Part shown: one piece after another, positions 28,347-36,575 of the stretch
Layout of the letters: every line of letters starts with the position of its first letter
Position numbering within the stretch: the first letter of the stretch is position 1
NCBI GenBank assembly: GCA_949372875.1
Contig: CASIAW010000001.1
Coordinates: 186,001-250,000, forward strand
Source of the DNA: Candidatus Poseidoniaceae archaeon
Lineage (GTDB): Archaea > Thermoplasmatota > Poseidoniia > Poseidoniales > Poseidoniaceae
Reading direction: 5' to 3'
DNA: 64,000 nt
Notes under the pieces: generated by a model
The model's database searches: none
What the model was told of the DNA's origin: nothing
What the model saw: only the letters and a program-made list of their open reading frames with translations
Translations under genes and position numbers: made by a program

Positions 28347-29063
28347 ATGCATCCCGTTGAAGTGGTTCACCTTGAACACGATGGGAAAGTATTGCTCGTG
28401 GATGATGCAGGTAATGGACCGCAACTCCCCGTGCAAGGCCGACAGGATGATTCCAAACCGTTACGCCTACCTACATCTGACGAAATCGAAAAGATGGGAA
28501 TAAAGTGGAAAGCGATGAGAGAAACTCGTCTGCTTTTTGGAACTCTTGTTTTTCGCGTCGTCAAAGGCTATCCCAAAATTGAGTGGCCTGAGCACTGGGC
28601 TTGGAAGGATGATATGATTTCTGATAATGCTGTTCATCCAGTGGCTCGAGAGGCAATATATCGATCAATACATCGGCTTGTATCAAAAGTAATGATTTGT
28701 AATGATGCTGGAAAGGTACTACTAGCCAAAGTAGAGCGAGGGCACTTCAGAGGGTTTTGGACTCTACCAGGCGGCTATATGGACCATGATGAGCATCCGA
28801 GTATAGGTTGCGTTCGTGAAACGCTTGAAGAGATTGGCTTGAGCATTGTATTACAAAAAACCCAACCTGTTATCACACAAAAAATATTCACAGATGAAGG
28901 AATTTCATTTGTCTCATTCACCTATCGCTCGGCTTGGGATGGAGATATCACCACGCTCAAATTACAGACAGAAGAGATTTCTGAAGTCAAATGGTTTTCT
29001 CCTTCAGATGCGAGAGATGTAGCAGTATCGCACTTCGATAAAGAAGCATTACGAAGTTTGTAG
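28347..29063 (+). CDS. NUDIX hydrolase
   Basis: 238 aa. The Nudix box GGYMDHDEHPSIGCVRETLEEIGL fits G-x5-E-x7-R-E-x2-E-E-x-G exactly. An N-terminal ~110-residue extension (HPVEVVHLEHDGKVLLVDDAGNG) has no recognised domain. The enzyme hydrolyses a nucleoside diphosphate linked to another group; the substrate (ADP-ribose, NADH or other) cannot be read from the sequence. ATG at 28347. It is divergent from the MBL hydrolase and convergent with alaS, leaving 33 bases. Confidence 0.87.
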   Translation: MHPVEVVHLEHDGKVLLVDDAGNGPQLPVQGRQDDSKPLRLPTSDEIEKMGIKWKAMRETRLLFGTLVFRVVKGYPKIEWPEHWAWKDDMISDNAVHPVAREAIYRSIHRLVSKVMICNDAGKVLLAKVERGHFRGFWTLPGGYMDHDEHPSIGCVRETLEEIGLSIVLQKTQPVITQKIFTDEGISFVSFTYRSAWDGDITTLKLQTEEISEVKWFSPSDARDVAVSHFDKEALRSL

Positions 29064-29096
29064 CTAACGCGAACGACGCAAGTGCAGAGACTGAAT

Positions 29097-31946
29097 CTAT
29101 GCGCCGACGCTTTTGCGTGCTGCTTCAAGTGCATCATCCAGCCCCTCAGGATGAGAACCACCGCCTTGAGCAAGAGTTGGCCTGCCGCCACCTCCACCCT
29201 TGATATGGGGGGCTATTTCTCGTAGCAGTTGAACAGCATCATAGCGCTCACTGGCAACCGTATTTTCGGTCACAGCAATCATCAATTTACCGCCGCCTTC
29301 CTTTGAGCCAAGAACCGCCAAAGTTGGTTGAGATGCGTCAAGAGTAAGTTCTTTGAGCATCTTTGTCATTTTCTTGAGATCACCTGTGACTTCCATGATT
29401 GCAATCCGAACACCCTCTATTTCTGAAGAATCCGAACCACCTCCAGATGTTCGCAATCGAACAATTTCTGCCTCAAGCTGTTCTATTGTCTTACGTTGTT
29501 CCTTCCACTCAGAATAGAATCGTTCTGTTGTCTTCGGTAAATCATTGGACGGGATACCAAAAATATCACTGGCCTTTCTCAATAAAGCGTCTTGATTTCG
29601 AGCATAGTCGAGTGCGGCCTGACCTGCAACAATGTGAAGCCGCTCAACACCGTCTTGGACAGCTGCAGAACGAACAATCCGAATCGAACCAATTTGCCCT
29701 GGCTCATCATGGTGTGTTCCACCACATGCCTGTATATCGTGGTCAGAAATTCGAAGAATCCGAATGGAATTACCTTTGGGTGCACCGCCTTGGTACAAAT
29801 CAAAACCATATTTTTTGTCGGCATCTTTACGATTTAACTCGGTTTTCTCGGTACGTTGAACTTGCCCTAAGACTTCATTGGCCAAAGATTCGATCGCATC
29901 CAGATCATCTCGATTGAGGCGGTTAAAGTGCGTAATGTCAAGCCGACCTGAATCGACAGACTTGTTCGCTCCAGCCTGATAGATATGAGGACCAAGAATG
30001 CGCCGTGCTGCACCACCTACAATGTGAACCGCTGTATGATGATCCATCAGTTGCTTACGTCGTTTCCAGTCGATGCTACCGTGAACCAAATCGCCGGTTT
30101 CAAACGAACCTCCAACAAAGTGAAGAATGTGAGAACCTACTTTTTGCGTATCAAAAACTACGTGATGAATCGAATCGGTTGACAAGCGTCCATAGTCACC
30201 TTCTTGACCGCCACCTTCAGGATAGAAACATGTTTTATCGAGTAGAATTGCATGAGTTGCACCGTCTGGTAAATCATCTCCGATAAGGGGAAGACAGGCA
30301 AGTACACTTGCATCAAATTCTTTTTGTTGGACATCGTCATAATACAACGCGTGTGTTGCCGGTAAAGCCGGAATATGTTCAACGAATGGTTTCGCCTCAA
30401 CGGATTGAGCTGCTTGCTTGGCTATGCGTGCATGGCGCTCTGCCATTTCAGCAGCAAAGCCAGTACGAATCTGTACTTTTTTCCAACCAGCATTCTTGGC
30501 CAGAGTAACAACCATGTCAGGAGCAAGCCCATGTGAATCATTGAGGTTGAAAAGAAGCTCATCAGGAAGATATTCTGTATCTCTCGGTATATCTTTGAAT
30601 TGAGTGGTAATTACGTGACCGCCCTTGCGAATCATTTCACCATAACGGTCTTCTTCAAGTTGAAGAATCCTGAGTAAACCATCATGTGTTTGTTTCATCG
30701 CTTGACCATCTAAGTTCACGGATATGTGATGTTGTGCGAGTTCTGAAAGTGAAATCTCAAGGCCTAAGTCATCGCGAAGGCGCAGTGTTCGTCGTGCGAG
30801 CATTCGGGCAAGATAACCTGCCTTGGCATTTGAAGGAACCAATCCATCACCGAGCATATTACTCAGTGCATGAAGGTGGTCTGGAATCGCATATATTTTT
30901 GACAATGGTTCAGTAACTGCGGTGAATTGTTCGGGTGTTACAACCACACCGCGTTCATCCAATCGACGAAGGAACGTGGTTCGAAGTTCTTCAGCATCAA
31001 CGCCAGGTTCAATGTTCATAATGCCGTTGAGTCGACTCATCTCACCGAGAAGTGAATCTAAATCAAGATCGGGCCATTGAGAAGTGATTGATGAAAAACC
31101 AACCAATTCCTTTAGCCATGAAACAGTTTCAGGATAAATTGCTTCATAGATTGTGGGGGTTCCTGCTGCAGCCCAACAGAAACGCTCCAATCCATATCCA
31201 GTATCGATTATTTGCAAAGGCATTTCTCGATATGTATCACCTTTGAGTTCAATGTCCCCTTTGGGGTGTTCCTCAAGATTCATGAAGACTAAAGTTGCGA
31301 GTTCCAAGCCACCAACAATTACCTCCACTGCTGCACCTGCATTGCCTCCACCACACCACGGATTTTCCACGTAGGTAATTTCTTTGGATGAAATATTGAA
31401 TGTCTTTGTCATGAGATCATGGCAATACTGAACACATTCTTCCATCCAGTAGTACATTTTTCCTTCATCGGGGCGGTTAAAAACGTGGTGAGCCATCATT
31501 TCAAAGGTGGTTAAATGCCGGCCTGAGCGACCAACTGCATCGACATCGGTTAAACGAATACAAGGTTGAGAAATCGTCAAAGGATTTGCTGGTGGTTCAA
31601 CTTCACCTGAAGTGACGTGCGGTTGAAAATCTGCAATTGATGCAATCGTCAGATGAATATCATCACGCCATCGAGCCAAAACCGGATAGGGTTCAACACG
31701 CGTGTGCTCAATATTTTCAAAGAACGATAAGAAAGCCTCCCTCATGGAATCTTTGAGGGCTTTTCCACGCATTGAATAGCCTTCAATTAAGGGTGCCCCG
31801 ATGAATGTGTATTCATCTTCTGCAGTATCACCACATGTATCTCTTGTGGGGTCTGTTGTCCAAAACCAAAGGGCGGTAATTCTACATTGGTTGCGAACAT
31901 AACCTTCATTCTTGAACACGGCTAAATCAATCGGTGGTAATCCCAT
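29097..31946 (-). CDS. alaS: Alanyl-tRNA synthetase (archaeal type)
   Basis: 949 aa from the ATG giving MGLPPIDLAVF, with GGGAGG about 9 bases upstream; the ORF-track TTG adds six residues. Class II core with the archaeal N-terminal zinc-type region, RPCxRLTDVD-like motif (PCIRLTDVDAVGRSGRH), and ENPWCGGGNAGAAVEV with DTGYGLERF. The editing domain has DHHTAVHIVGGAARRILG and CGGTHHDEPGQIG zinc/active-site residues. The C-Ala region ends in the glycine-rich IKGGGGGRPTLAQGGG. Charges tRNA-Ala and clears Ser- and Gly-tRNA-Ala. Convergent with the NUDIX gene, divergent from rtcB. Confidence 0.95.
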   Translation of the reverse strand: MGLPPIDLAVFKNEGYVRNQCRITALWFWTTDPTRDTCGDTAEDEYTFIGAPLIEGYSMRGKALKDSMREAFLSFFENIEHTRVEPYPVLARWRDDIHLTIASIADFQPHVTSGEVEPPANPLTISQPCIRLTDVDAVGRSGRHLTTFEMMAHHVFNRPDEGKMYYWMEECVQYCHDLMTKTFNISSKEITYVENPWCGGGNAGAAVEVIVGGLELATLVFMNLEEHPKGDIELKGDTYREMPLQIIDTGYGLERFCWAAAGTPTIYEAIYPETVSWLKELVGFSSITSQWPDLDLDSLLGEMSRLNGIMNIEPGVDAEELRTTFLRRLDERGVVVTPEQFTAVTEPLSKIYAIPDHLHALSNMLGDGLVPSNAKAGYLARMLARRTLRLRDDLGLEISLSELAQHHISVNLDGQAMKQTHDGLLRILQLEEDRYGEMIRKGGHVITTQFKDIPRDTEYLPDELLFNLNDSHGLAPDMVVTLAKNAGWKKVQIRTGFAAEMAERHARIAKQAAQSVEAKPFVEHIPALPATHALYYDDVQQKEFDASVLACLPLIGDDLPDGATHAILLDKTCFYPEGGGQEGDYGRLSTDSIHHVVFDTQKVGSHILHFVGGSFETGDLVHGSIDWKRRKQLMDHHTAVHIVGGAARRILGPHIYQAGANKSVDSGRLDITHFNRLNRDDLDAIESLANEVLGQVQRTEKTELNRKDADKKYGFDLYQGGAPKGNSIRILRISDHDIQACGGTHHDEPGQIGSIRIVRSAAVQDGVERLHIVAGQAALDYARNQDALLRKASDIFGIPSNDLPKTTERFYSEWKEQRKTIEQLEAEIVRLRTSGGGSDSSEIEGVRIAIMEVTGDLKKMTKMLKELTLDASQPTLAVLGSKEGGGKLMIAVTENTVASERYDAVQLLREIAPHIKGGGGGRPTLAQGGGSHPEGLDDALEAARKSVGA

Positions 31947-32037
31947 ATGACTTATCCCTCCCAAGGTATAACTCGCCGACCGTGCGACACCCCTTGAAAC
32001 CTATGGATATTTTTTGTCTGAAATGAAGAACAATGCT

Positions 32038-32048
32038 CAAAGGTGAAT
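32038..32048 (+). promoter_or_regulatory. CAAAGGTGAAT element upstream of rtcB
   Basis: CTCAAAGGTGAATCGC ends 17 bases before the rtcB ATG. Its core is identical to the elements before valS and the 34211 gene. It could be a distant Shine-Dalgarno or a leader element. A degenerate copy (TCAAGGGGTGTCGCACG) faces alaS on the other strand of the same intergenic region. Confidence 0.4.
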
Positions 32049-32064
32049 CGCACGAGCAGCACCT

Positions 32065-33540
32065 ATGGCCGATGATTGGCGTCACTATCTCTCCGATGAA
32101 GGAGACGGGACGATGCGCATCAAAGCTCACGGCCGAATGAAAGTCGATGCCCGTTTGGTTACTGACCAGGTGCATCTCCAGAAACATGGTGATGACAGAG
32201 GTCCCGAGCAACTGATTAATGCCGCAAGTCTTCCCGGAATTGTCGGCGAAGCTTGGGGAATGGCTGACTGGCATTTTGGCTATGGTTTACCGATTGGGGG
32301 TGTGGTAGCAACCGATACCGAGCATGGCGACTTTGGAGGTGCTATTTCACCTGGGGGAGTCGGTTTTGACATTAATTGTGGCGTACGAATGCTCGCTTTA
32401 GACGCAACAGAAAAAGACATCCCTAACATCAAAAAACTTGCAGGAAGATTAGCAGGTCGAATACCAGCAGGGGCGTCTGGCAAAGGTGGACTTGACATTA
32501 CGATGAGAGACCTGGATAATCTGATTCAGGGTGGAGCATCTGCAGCGATTGAACTCGGATTTGGATTTGATGAAGATTTGAAACATCTTGAATCCGGTGG
32601 AATACTGAAATCGGAACATGCCGACATCTCTCAAAGAGCGAAAGAAAGAGGGTTGCGGGCACTCGGAACTTTGGGCAGCGGGAACCACTTTCTAGAGCTT
32701 CAAACAGTTGGAAAGACCGTCGATGCTGAAACTGCGGAGGAATGGGGCCTATATGAGGGCCAACTTGTCGCAATGATTCACTCAGGTTCAAGAGGACTTG
32801 GCCACCAAGTCTGTAGCGACCATGTAAGAGCACTCGAAAGGCGTTACAAACAACGAGGTGATGTGTGGGTCGATGATGAATGGGGATACGAAATTGCCGA
32901 CCGTCAACTTGCATCTGCTCCATTCCACTCCCCCCAAGGCCAAGCCTACTACGATGCGATGAACGCTGCGGCAAATTTTGCCTTTGCGAATCGAAGTGCT
33001 CTGGCACACCGCCTACGAGAAGTGTTGCGATTAGAACTCGGCGTGGATGGAGAGGCGTCAACATTGTATGACGTAGCTCACAATATTGCGAAAGTCGAAG
33101 TTCATGAGATACATGGAAAAGATTGCACGTGTTGTGTTCATAGAAAAGGGGCAACCCGTGCATTTAGTGGTGACAGTCACGACATGAAAAGTTCGGAGCA
33201 TTTACTCGGCCAACCCGTACTGATTCCCGGTGATATGGGGACTGGCTCATGGGTCATGGCGGGCCCTAAAATTGGCCAAAATGTAGCATTCGGTTCTTCG
33301 TGCCATGGCGCTGGAAGAGCCCTATCCCGTAGTAAAGCAAAACAAACAATCGACGGTAAAGCACTCAAGAAGGAACTTGAGAGTAGGGGGATTCGAGTCC
33401 ACGCATCGACTCCTAATGTCCTGTCGGAAGAAGCACCGGATGCCTACAAAGATGTCGATAATGTCATTGAACTGACGAAAAATGCTGGGTTAGCACGTCC
33501 TGTTGTGCGACTCAATCCACTGGCCGTCATCAAAGGATAA
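32065..33540 (+). CDS. rtcB: RNA ligase RtcB (tRNA splicing)
   Basis: 491 aa. Joins 2',3'-cyclic phosphate and 5'-OH RNA ends, using GTP and Mn2+, after tRNA intron removal. Family motifs in order: GGVGFDINCGVRML (metal cysteine), LGSGNHFLELQ, HSGSRGLGHQVCSDH, a CTCCVHRKGATRAF segment, and SSCHGAGRALSRSKA, which carries the histidine near the guanylation site. Full family length, no intein. ATG at 32065. Its TAA directly abuts the stop of the small coiled-coil ORF on the other strand. Confidence 0.95.
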   Translation: MADDWRHYLSDEGDGTMRIKAHGRMKVDARLVTDQVHLQKHGDDRGPEQLINAASLPGIVGEAWGMADWHFGYGLPIGGVVATDTEHGDFGGAISPGGVGFDINCGVRMLALDATEKDIPNIKKLAGRLAGRIPAGASGKGGLDITMRDLDNLIQGGASAAIELGFGFDEDLKHLESGGILKSEHADISQRAKERGLRALGTLGSGNHFLELQTVGKTVDAETAEEWGLYEGQLVAMIHSGSRGLGHQVCSDHVRALERRYKQRGDVWVDDEWGYEIADRQLASAPFHSPQGQAYYDAMNAAANFAFANRSALAHRLREVLRLELGVDGEASTLYDVAHNIAKVEVHEIHGKDCTCCVHRKGATRAFSGDSHDMKSSEHLLGQPVLIPGDMGTGSWVMAGPKIGQNVAFGSSCHGAGRALSRSKAKQTIDGKALKKELESRGIRVHASTPNVLSEEAPDAYKDVDNVIELTKNAGLARPVVRLNPLAVIKG

Positions 33541-33726
33541 TCACATGCAGTAATTGGTAGCAGGTTGGCCCGGAATTGTCGGTGCAGCACCACTGTGCAC
33601 CCCGTCCGGTTCTTCGCAAATGACGCTTAGCAACGTATTCACGAGGTCTTTCAATTCATCAACTTGGCTCTGAAGATCACGAACTCGTTGTCGCATCTCC
33701 ACTTTATTTTCTTGCTCTCGCTCCAT
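33541..33726 (-). CDS. Small coiled-coil protein, unknown function
   Basis: 61 aa. The first ~35 residues (MEREQENKVEMRQRVRDL then QSQVDELKDLVNTLL) form a good heptad pattern for a coiled coil. The tail is Pro/Gly-rich with two cysteines. ATG start. The stop abuts the rtcB stop with zero spacing, the same arrangement as four other convergent pairs here, which argues that it is a real gene. No family recognised. Confidence 0.6.
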   Translation of the reverse strand: MEREQENKVEMRQRVRDLQSQVDELKDLVNTLLSVICEEPDGVHSGAAPTIPGQPATNYCM

Positions 33727-33847
33727 ATTATCCCATCCAGAGAAGTTGCCTTCTCCAAAAGAATATTTGTAAAAATCACCTTATAGCCTTTGAGGGGGAG
33801 AAGGAGTTGAAACGGTCTTTTACTCATGTCGTCGATGACGCGAAGCG

Positions 33848-33856
33848 GTTATAATC
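33848..33856 (+). promoter_or_regulatory. Probable TATA box of tRNA-Thr
   Basis: GGTTATAATCC lies about 27-30 bases upstream of the mature tRNA-Thr 5' end, the usual archaeal box A distance if transcription starts near the tRNA. Confidence 0.5.
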
Positions 33857-33880
33857 CAAGTATTGGTCGCCGTCTTTACT

Positions 33881-33952
33881 GCCACCGTGGCTTAGCGGTA
33901 TAGCACCTCATTGGTAATGAGGAGGTCGCGAGTTCAATTCTCGCCGGTGGCT
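33881..33952 (+). tRNA. tRNA-Thr (GGT)
   Basis: A 72-nt cloverleaf: acceptor GCCACCG/CGGTGGC, D arm GCT...AGC, anticodon stem CCTCA/TGAGG with loop TTGGTAA (anticodon GGT), T arm GCGAG-TTCAATT-CTCGC. No intron, and CCA is not encoded. It reads ACC and ACU threonine codons. Confidence 0.96.
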
Positions 33953-34017
33953 CTTGATTAGGCGCTTTACTGTAGAGCAGTTTGGTGGAAATTAGCGAAC
34001 AAAATCAGAGAACAAGG

Positions 34018-34100
34018 CGCCGAGAGAGAGATTTGAACTCCCGAATCCAAAGGAAACACGATTTCCAGTCGCGCGCAATACCAGGCTATGCGATCTCGGC
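34018..34100 (-). tRNA. tRNA-Ser (GGA)
   Basis: An 83-nt tRNA with the long variable arm of serine tRNAs. Acceptor GCCGAGA/TCTCGGC, anticodon stem CGCGA/TCGTG around CTGGAAA (anticodon GGA), variable-arm hairpin TCC-TTT-GGA, T arm GGGAG-TTCAAAT-CTCTC. No intron and no encoded CCA. Confidence 0.94.
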
Positions 34101-34185
34101 TTATATCCCGGCGACTTAGCATCACCGTTTAACGCTCACCCATGAAAAGTTAGGTAGAATCCAAGGTTTTTATTCCGAAACAATT

Positions 34186-34195
34186 CAAAGGTGAA
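34186..34195 (+). promoter_or_regulatory. CAAAGGTGAA element upstream of zinc-ribbon membrane protein
   Basis: TTCAAAGGTGAAGC ends 15 bases before the ATG at 34211, and a weaker GAGGT sits right before the start. It is the third copy of the element seen at valS and rtcB. Confidence 0.4.
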
Positions 34196-34210
34196 GCGCC
34201 TACCGAGGTC

Positions 34211-35344
34211 ATGAGCGAAGGAGGTGCGACTCCGTTGTCAGACGATGATGAACAACTCGTTCTCCCGTTCCGCTTGCGCGATGTCGAACCTTTATTTTCC
34301 TTTTCAGAAATACATCCGGTTGGGAAATCACTTGATACAATACAAGTTGAATTAAGATTCCAATCCAAATTAGCTGTTCGCGAATGGAGAGTAGAACATT
34401 GGGTGACACTTGGAATTGGGATTTTAGCCTTCCTTCTTGGCTCCATTTCTACCGAAACACTCAGTGGCGGCGATGCAACAAAAACTGGAGTTGATGGGCT
34501 AAACTCAATAAGCGGGTTTGGATATTTCCAAATGTTGATTTCTCTCGTTCTTTGGGGATGGTTTGCGATGCAGATTTGGAGGCTATTCCCTATCATGCGG
34601 GTGCATGCTCTTTCACTACTGTTTTTTTGGAATATTACTGTCATTGCCCAAATACTGTTCCATAAAACGCAAGTCAACTTCCCCGCCGGTGCGAGTCTTG
34701 GAGGAATGATGGAGGGAACACTTGCGATGCTTGTCGTCATGTTCTTCATCTACTATTTTGGTAGGGCTGTATCAGAAACCCGAGATTACCATGTTGAAGA
34801 ATATCACGTTCACGAAGATGTTCGCTTAATGGAACTCGAAATGGCTGAACACTCTCTTCGAGGATGGGGGGTTGTTCTTACTCTATGGTTTGTATTGATT
34901 ACATTGTCTGCTTGGTCCGGTGCGCACTTTGTAGCGGAGAGGGGGGCAGAACGATTCGGCTCTTTAGTCACTCATCTCATCTCAGGTAGTGTCTCGATTC
35001 CATTGTTCATGGTGCTCATTTGGTATCCTCAACGCATGTTAGGGACCGGGACTCAAGTTCTCACACGGGCAGCAATTAATGCACAACTTGAATTAGATGG
35101 CATACCTGTTGATGTTAAGATGAATGAGTCTCAATGCCCAGAGTGCGAAGAGTCAGTCGACATTACCAGAAACGATGATGGCGCAATCGTAGTGCCATGC
35201 ATCACCGAAGGTTGTTCGACAAAGAATGTTGTTGGAACAACCTGTAACCTCTGTTCTCAAATGACACCTGCGCGCTTTGACTGCCCACACTGTGGAGTAA
35301 ATGCACCTGCTCTTGACTACCTTTCTGACGTGGAGGCTTGGTAA
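34211..35344 (+). CDS. Polytopic membrane protein with C-terminal double zinc ribbon
   Basis: 377 aa. A ~65-residue soluble N-terminus is followed by about six membrane helices (WVTLGIGILAFLLGSI; FQMLISLVLWGWFAMQ; ALSLLFFWNITVIAQIL; GTLAMLVVMFFIYYFG; VVLTLWFVLITLSAW; SVSIPLFMVLIWYP). The C-terminus holds cysteine pairs CPEC, CITEGC, CNLC and CPHC, consistent with two zinc ribbons. No family recognised. Its TAA overlaps the ATG of the cysteine desulfurase gene (TAATG), so the two are translationally coupled. Confidence 0.75.
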   Translation: MSEGGATPLSDDDEQLVLPFRLRDVEPLFSFSEIHPVGKSLDTIQVELRFQSKLAVREWRVEHWVTLGIGILAFLLGSISTETLSGGDATKTGVDGLNSISGFGYFQMLISLVLWGWFAMQIWRLFPIMRVHALSLLFFWNITVIAQILFHKTQVNFPAGASLGGMMEGTLAMLVVMFFIYYFGRAVSETRDYHVEEYHVHEDVRLMELEMAEHSLRGWGVVLTLWFVLITLSAWSGAHFVAERGAERFGSLVTHLISGSVSIPLFMVLIWYPQRMLGTGTQVLTRAAINAQLELDGIPVDVKMNESQCPECEESVDITRNDDGAIVVPCITEGCSTKNVVGTTCNLCSQMTPARFDCPHCGVNAPALDYLSDVEAW

Positions 35345-36561
35345 TGGATTTCAAAAAACTTCGACAAGACTTCCCGACACTGCGTGCCGATGATGCACCA
35401 GCATACCTCGACAATGCATGTGTAACACTGAAACCTGATTCTGTCATTGATATGATTCACGAGTATTATACCAAAACGCCAGGTTGCGGTGGACGCTCAG
35501 TCCACAGGTACGGAACCAAAGTGTCACAATCGACCACCCATGCACGGAGCAAGTTACAAAAATACATTAACGCTGAAACTGCGAAGGAAATGGTGTTTAC
35601 TCGAAATGCAACACACTCATTGAATCAAGTGGCGCATGGAATCTCATGGTCAAAGGGAGATGTCGTTTTAACAACCGACCGTGAGCATAATTCAAACCTT
35701 GTCCCTTGGCTGCAACTTGAGCAAGAACAAGGTATCGATCATCGTGTTGTCACATCGAATGACGATAATACATTCGACATTGAGGCTTTTGAGGAAGCAT
35801 GCGGCAATGCTGGCTCTAAATTGAAAATGGTTTCAATGAGCCATGTTGGTAATCTTGATGGCGTCAAAATACCGATTAAAGAAATCAGTAAAATTGCTCA
35901 TGATCACGGCGCATTGGTTTGTGTTGATGGAGCCCAGTCAACTCCTCACATGAAGGTCGATGTTCAAGAATTGGACATCGACTTCCTCGCTTTCTCCATT
36001 CACAAGATGTGTGGCCCTTCTGGAATGGGTGGGCTATGGGGGCGCTATGAATTGTTAGAGGGATTGAGAACAATTCAGCCCGGAGGGCAGACTGTAAAAA
36101 CATCCACATATGATTCTTTAGAATGGGCGAATCCACCGGCTCGTTTTGAAGGTGGACTTGGGAATTTTTCAGGTATGATGGCAACAGGTGCAGCCATTGA
36201 TTATCTTTCTAGGATAGACATGGATGCAGTAAATCAGCACGAAATCCGGATAAATTCGATTATGACTGATGGAATCAAGGATCTCCCCGGAATTGAGATT
36301 ATTGGACCACTTGATGCAAAACAGCGTGGAGGAATCTGCTCAATTCTCATGAATGATTTACCATCACATGATATTGCTTTACTCCTCGACGAGGCTGAAG
36401 GAGTAATGGTCCGTAGTGGACAACATTGCGTTCACTCATGGTTCAATGACAGAGGCCATCAAAATGGTTCACTACGAGCATCTGCTTATCTCTACAATAC
36501 AGAAGAAGAAGCAAAACTCTTTGCAGAGACTTTCAGCGAAGCCGTACAAGCATTCAGCTAA
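35344..36561 (+). CDS. sufS: SufS/Csd-type cysteine desulfurase
   Basis: 405 aa from the ATG overlapping the previous stop. Class V aminotransferase fold: FTRNATHSLNQV, CVDGAQSTPHMKVDV, PLP lysine in FSIHKMCGPSGMGGLWG, and the group II desulfurase cysteine in VRSGQHCVHSWF. Removes sulfur from cysteine as a protein-bound persulfide for Fe-S clusters or thiolated cofactors. No SufBC, SufE or SufU scaffold is adjacent. It sits in a three-gene plus-strand cluster with the zinc-ribbon membrane protein and a subtilase. Confidence 0.9.
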   Translation: MDFKKLRQDFPTLRADDAPAYLDNACVTLKPDSVIDMIHEYYTKTPGCGGRSVHRYGTKVSQSTTHARSKLQKYINAETAKEMVFTRNATHSLNQVAHGISWSKGDVVLTTDREHNSNLVPWLQLEQEQGIDHRVVTSNDDNTFDIEAFEEACGNAGSKLKMVSMSHVGNLDGVKIPIKEISKIAHDHGALVCVDGAQSTPHMKVDVQELDIDFLAFSIHKMCGPSGMGGLWGRYELLEGLRTIQPGGQTVKTSTYDSLEWANPPARFEGGLGNFSGMMATGAAIDYLSRIDMDAVNQHEIRINSIMTDGIKDLPGIEIIGPLDAKQRGGICSILMNDLPSHDIALLLDEAEGVMVRSGQHCVHSWFNDRGHQNGSLRASAYLYNTEEEAKLFAETFSEAVQAFS

Positions 36562-36575
36562 CTGGAGGTGAAGAT

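Noticed and set aside
32498-33163. 221-aa minus-strand ORF
   Set aside because: Fully inside rtcB, which is a certain gene; His/Arg-rich shadow translation.
34150-34749. 199-aa minus-strand ORF over the zinc-ribbon membrane protein
   Set aside because: Overlaps a well-supported gene with membrane helices and zinc motifs; no coding features of its own.
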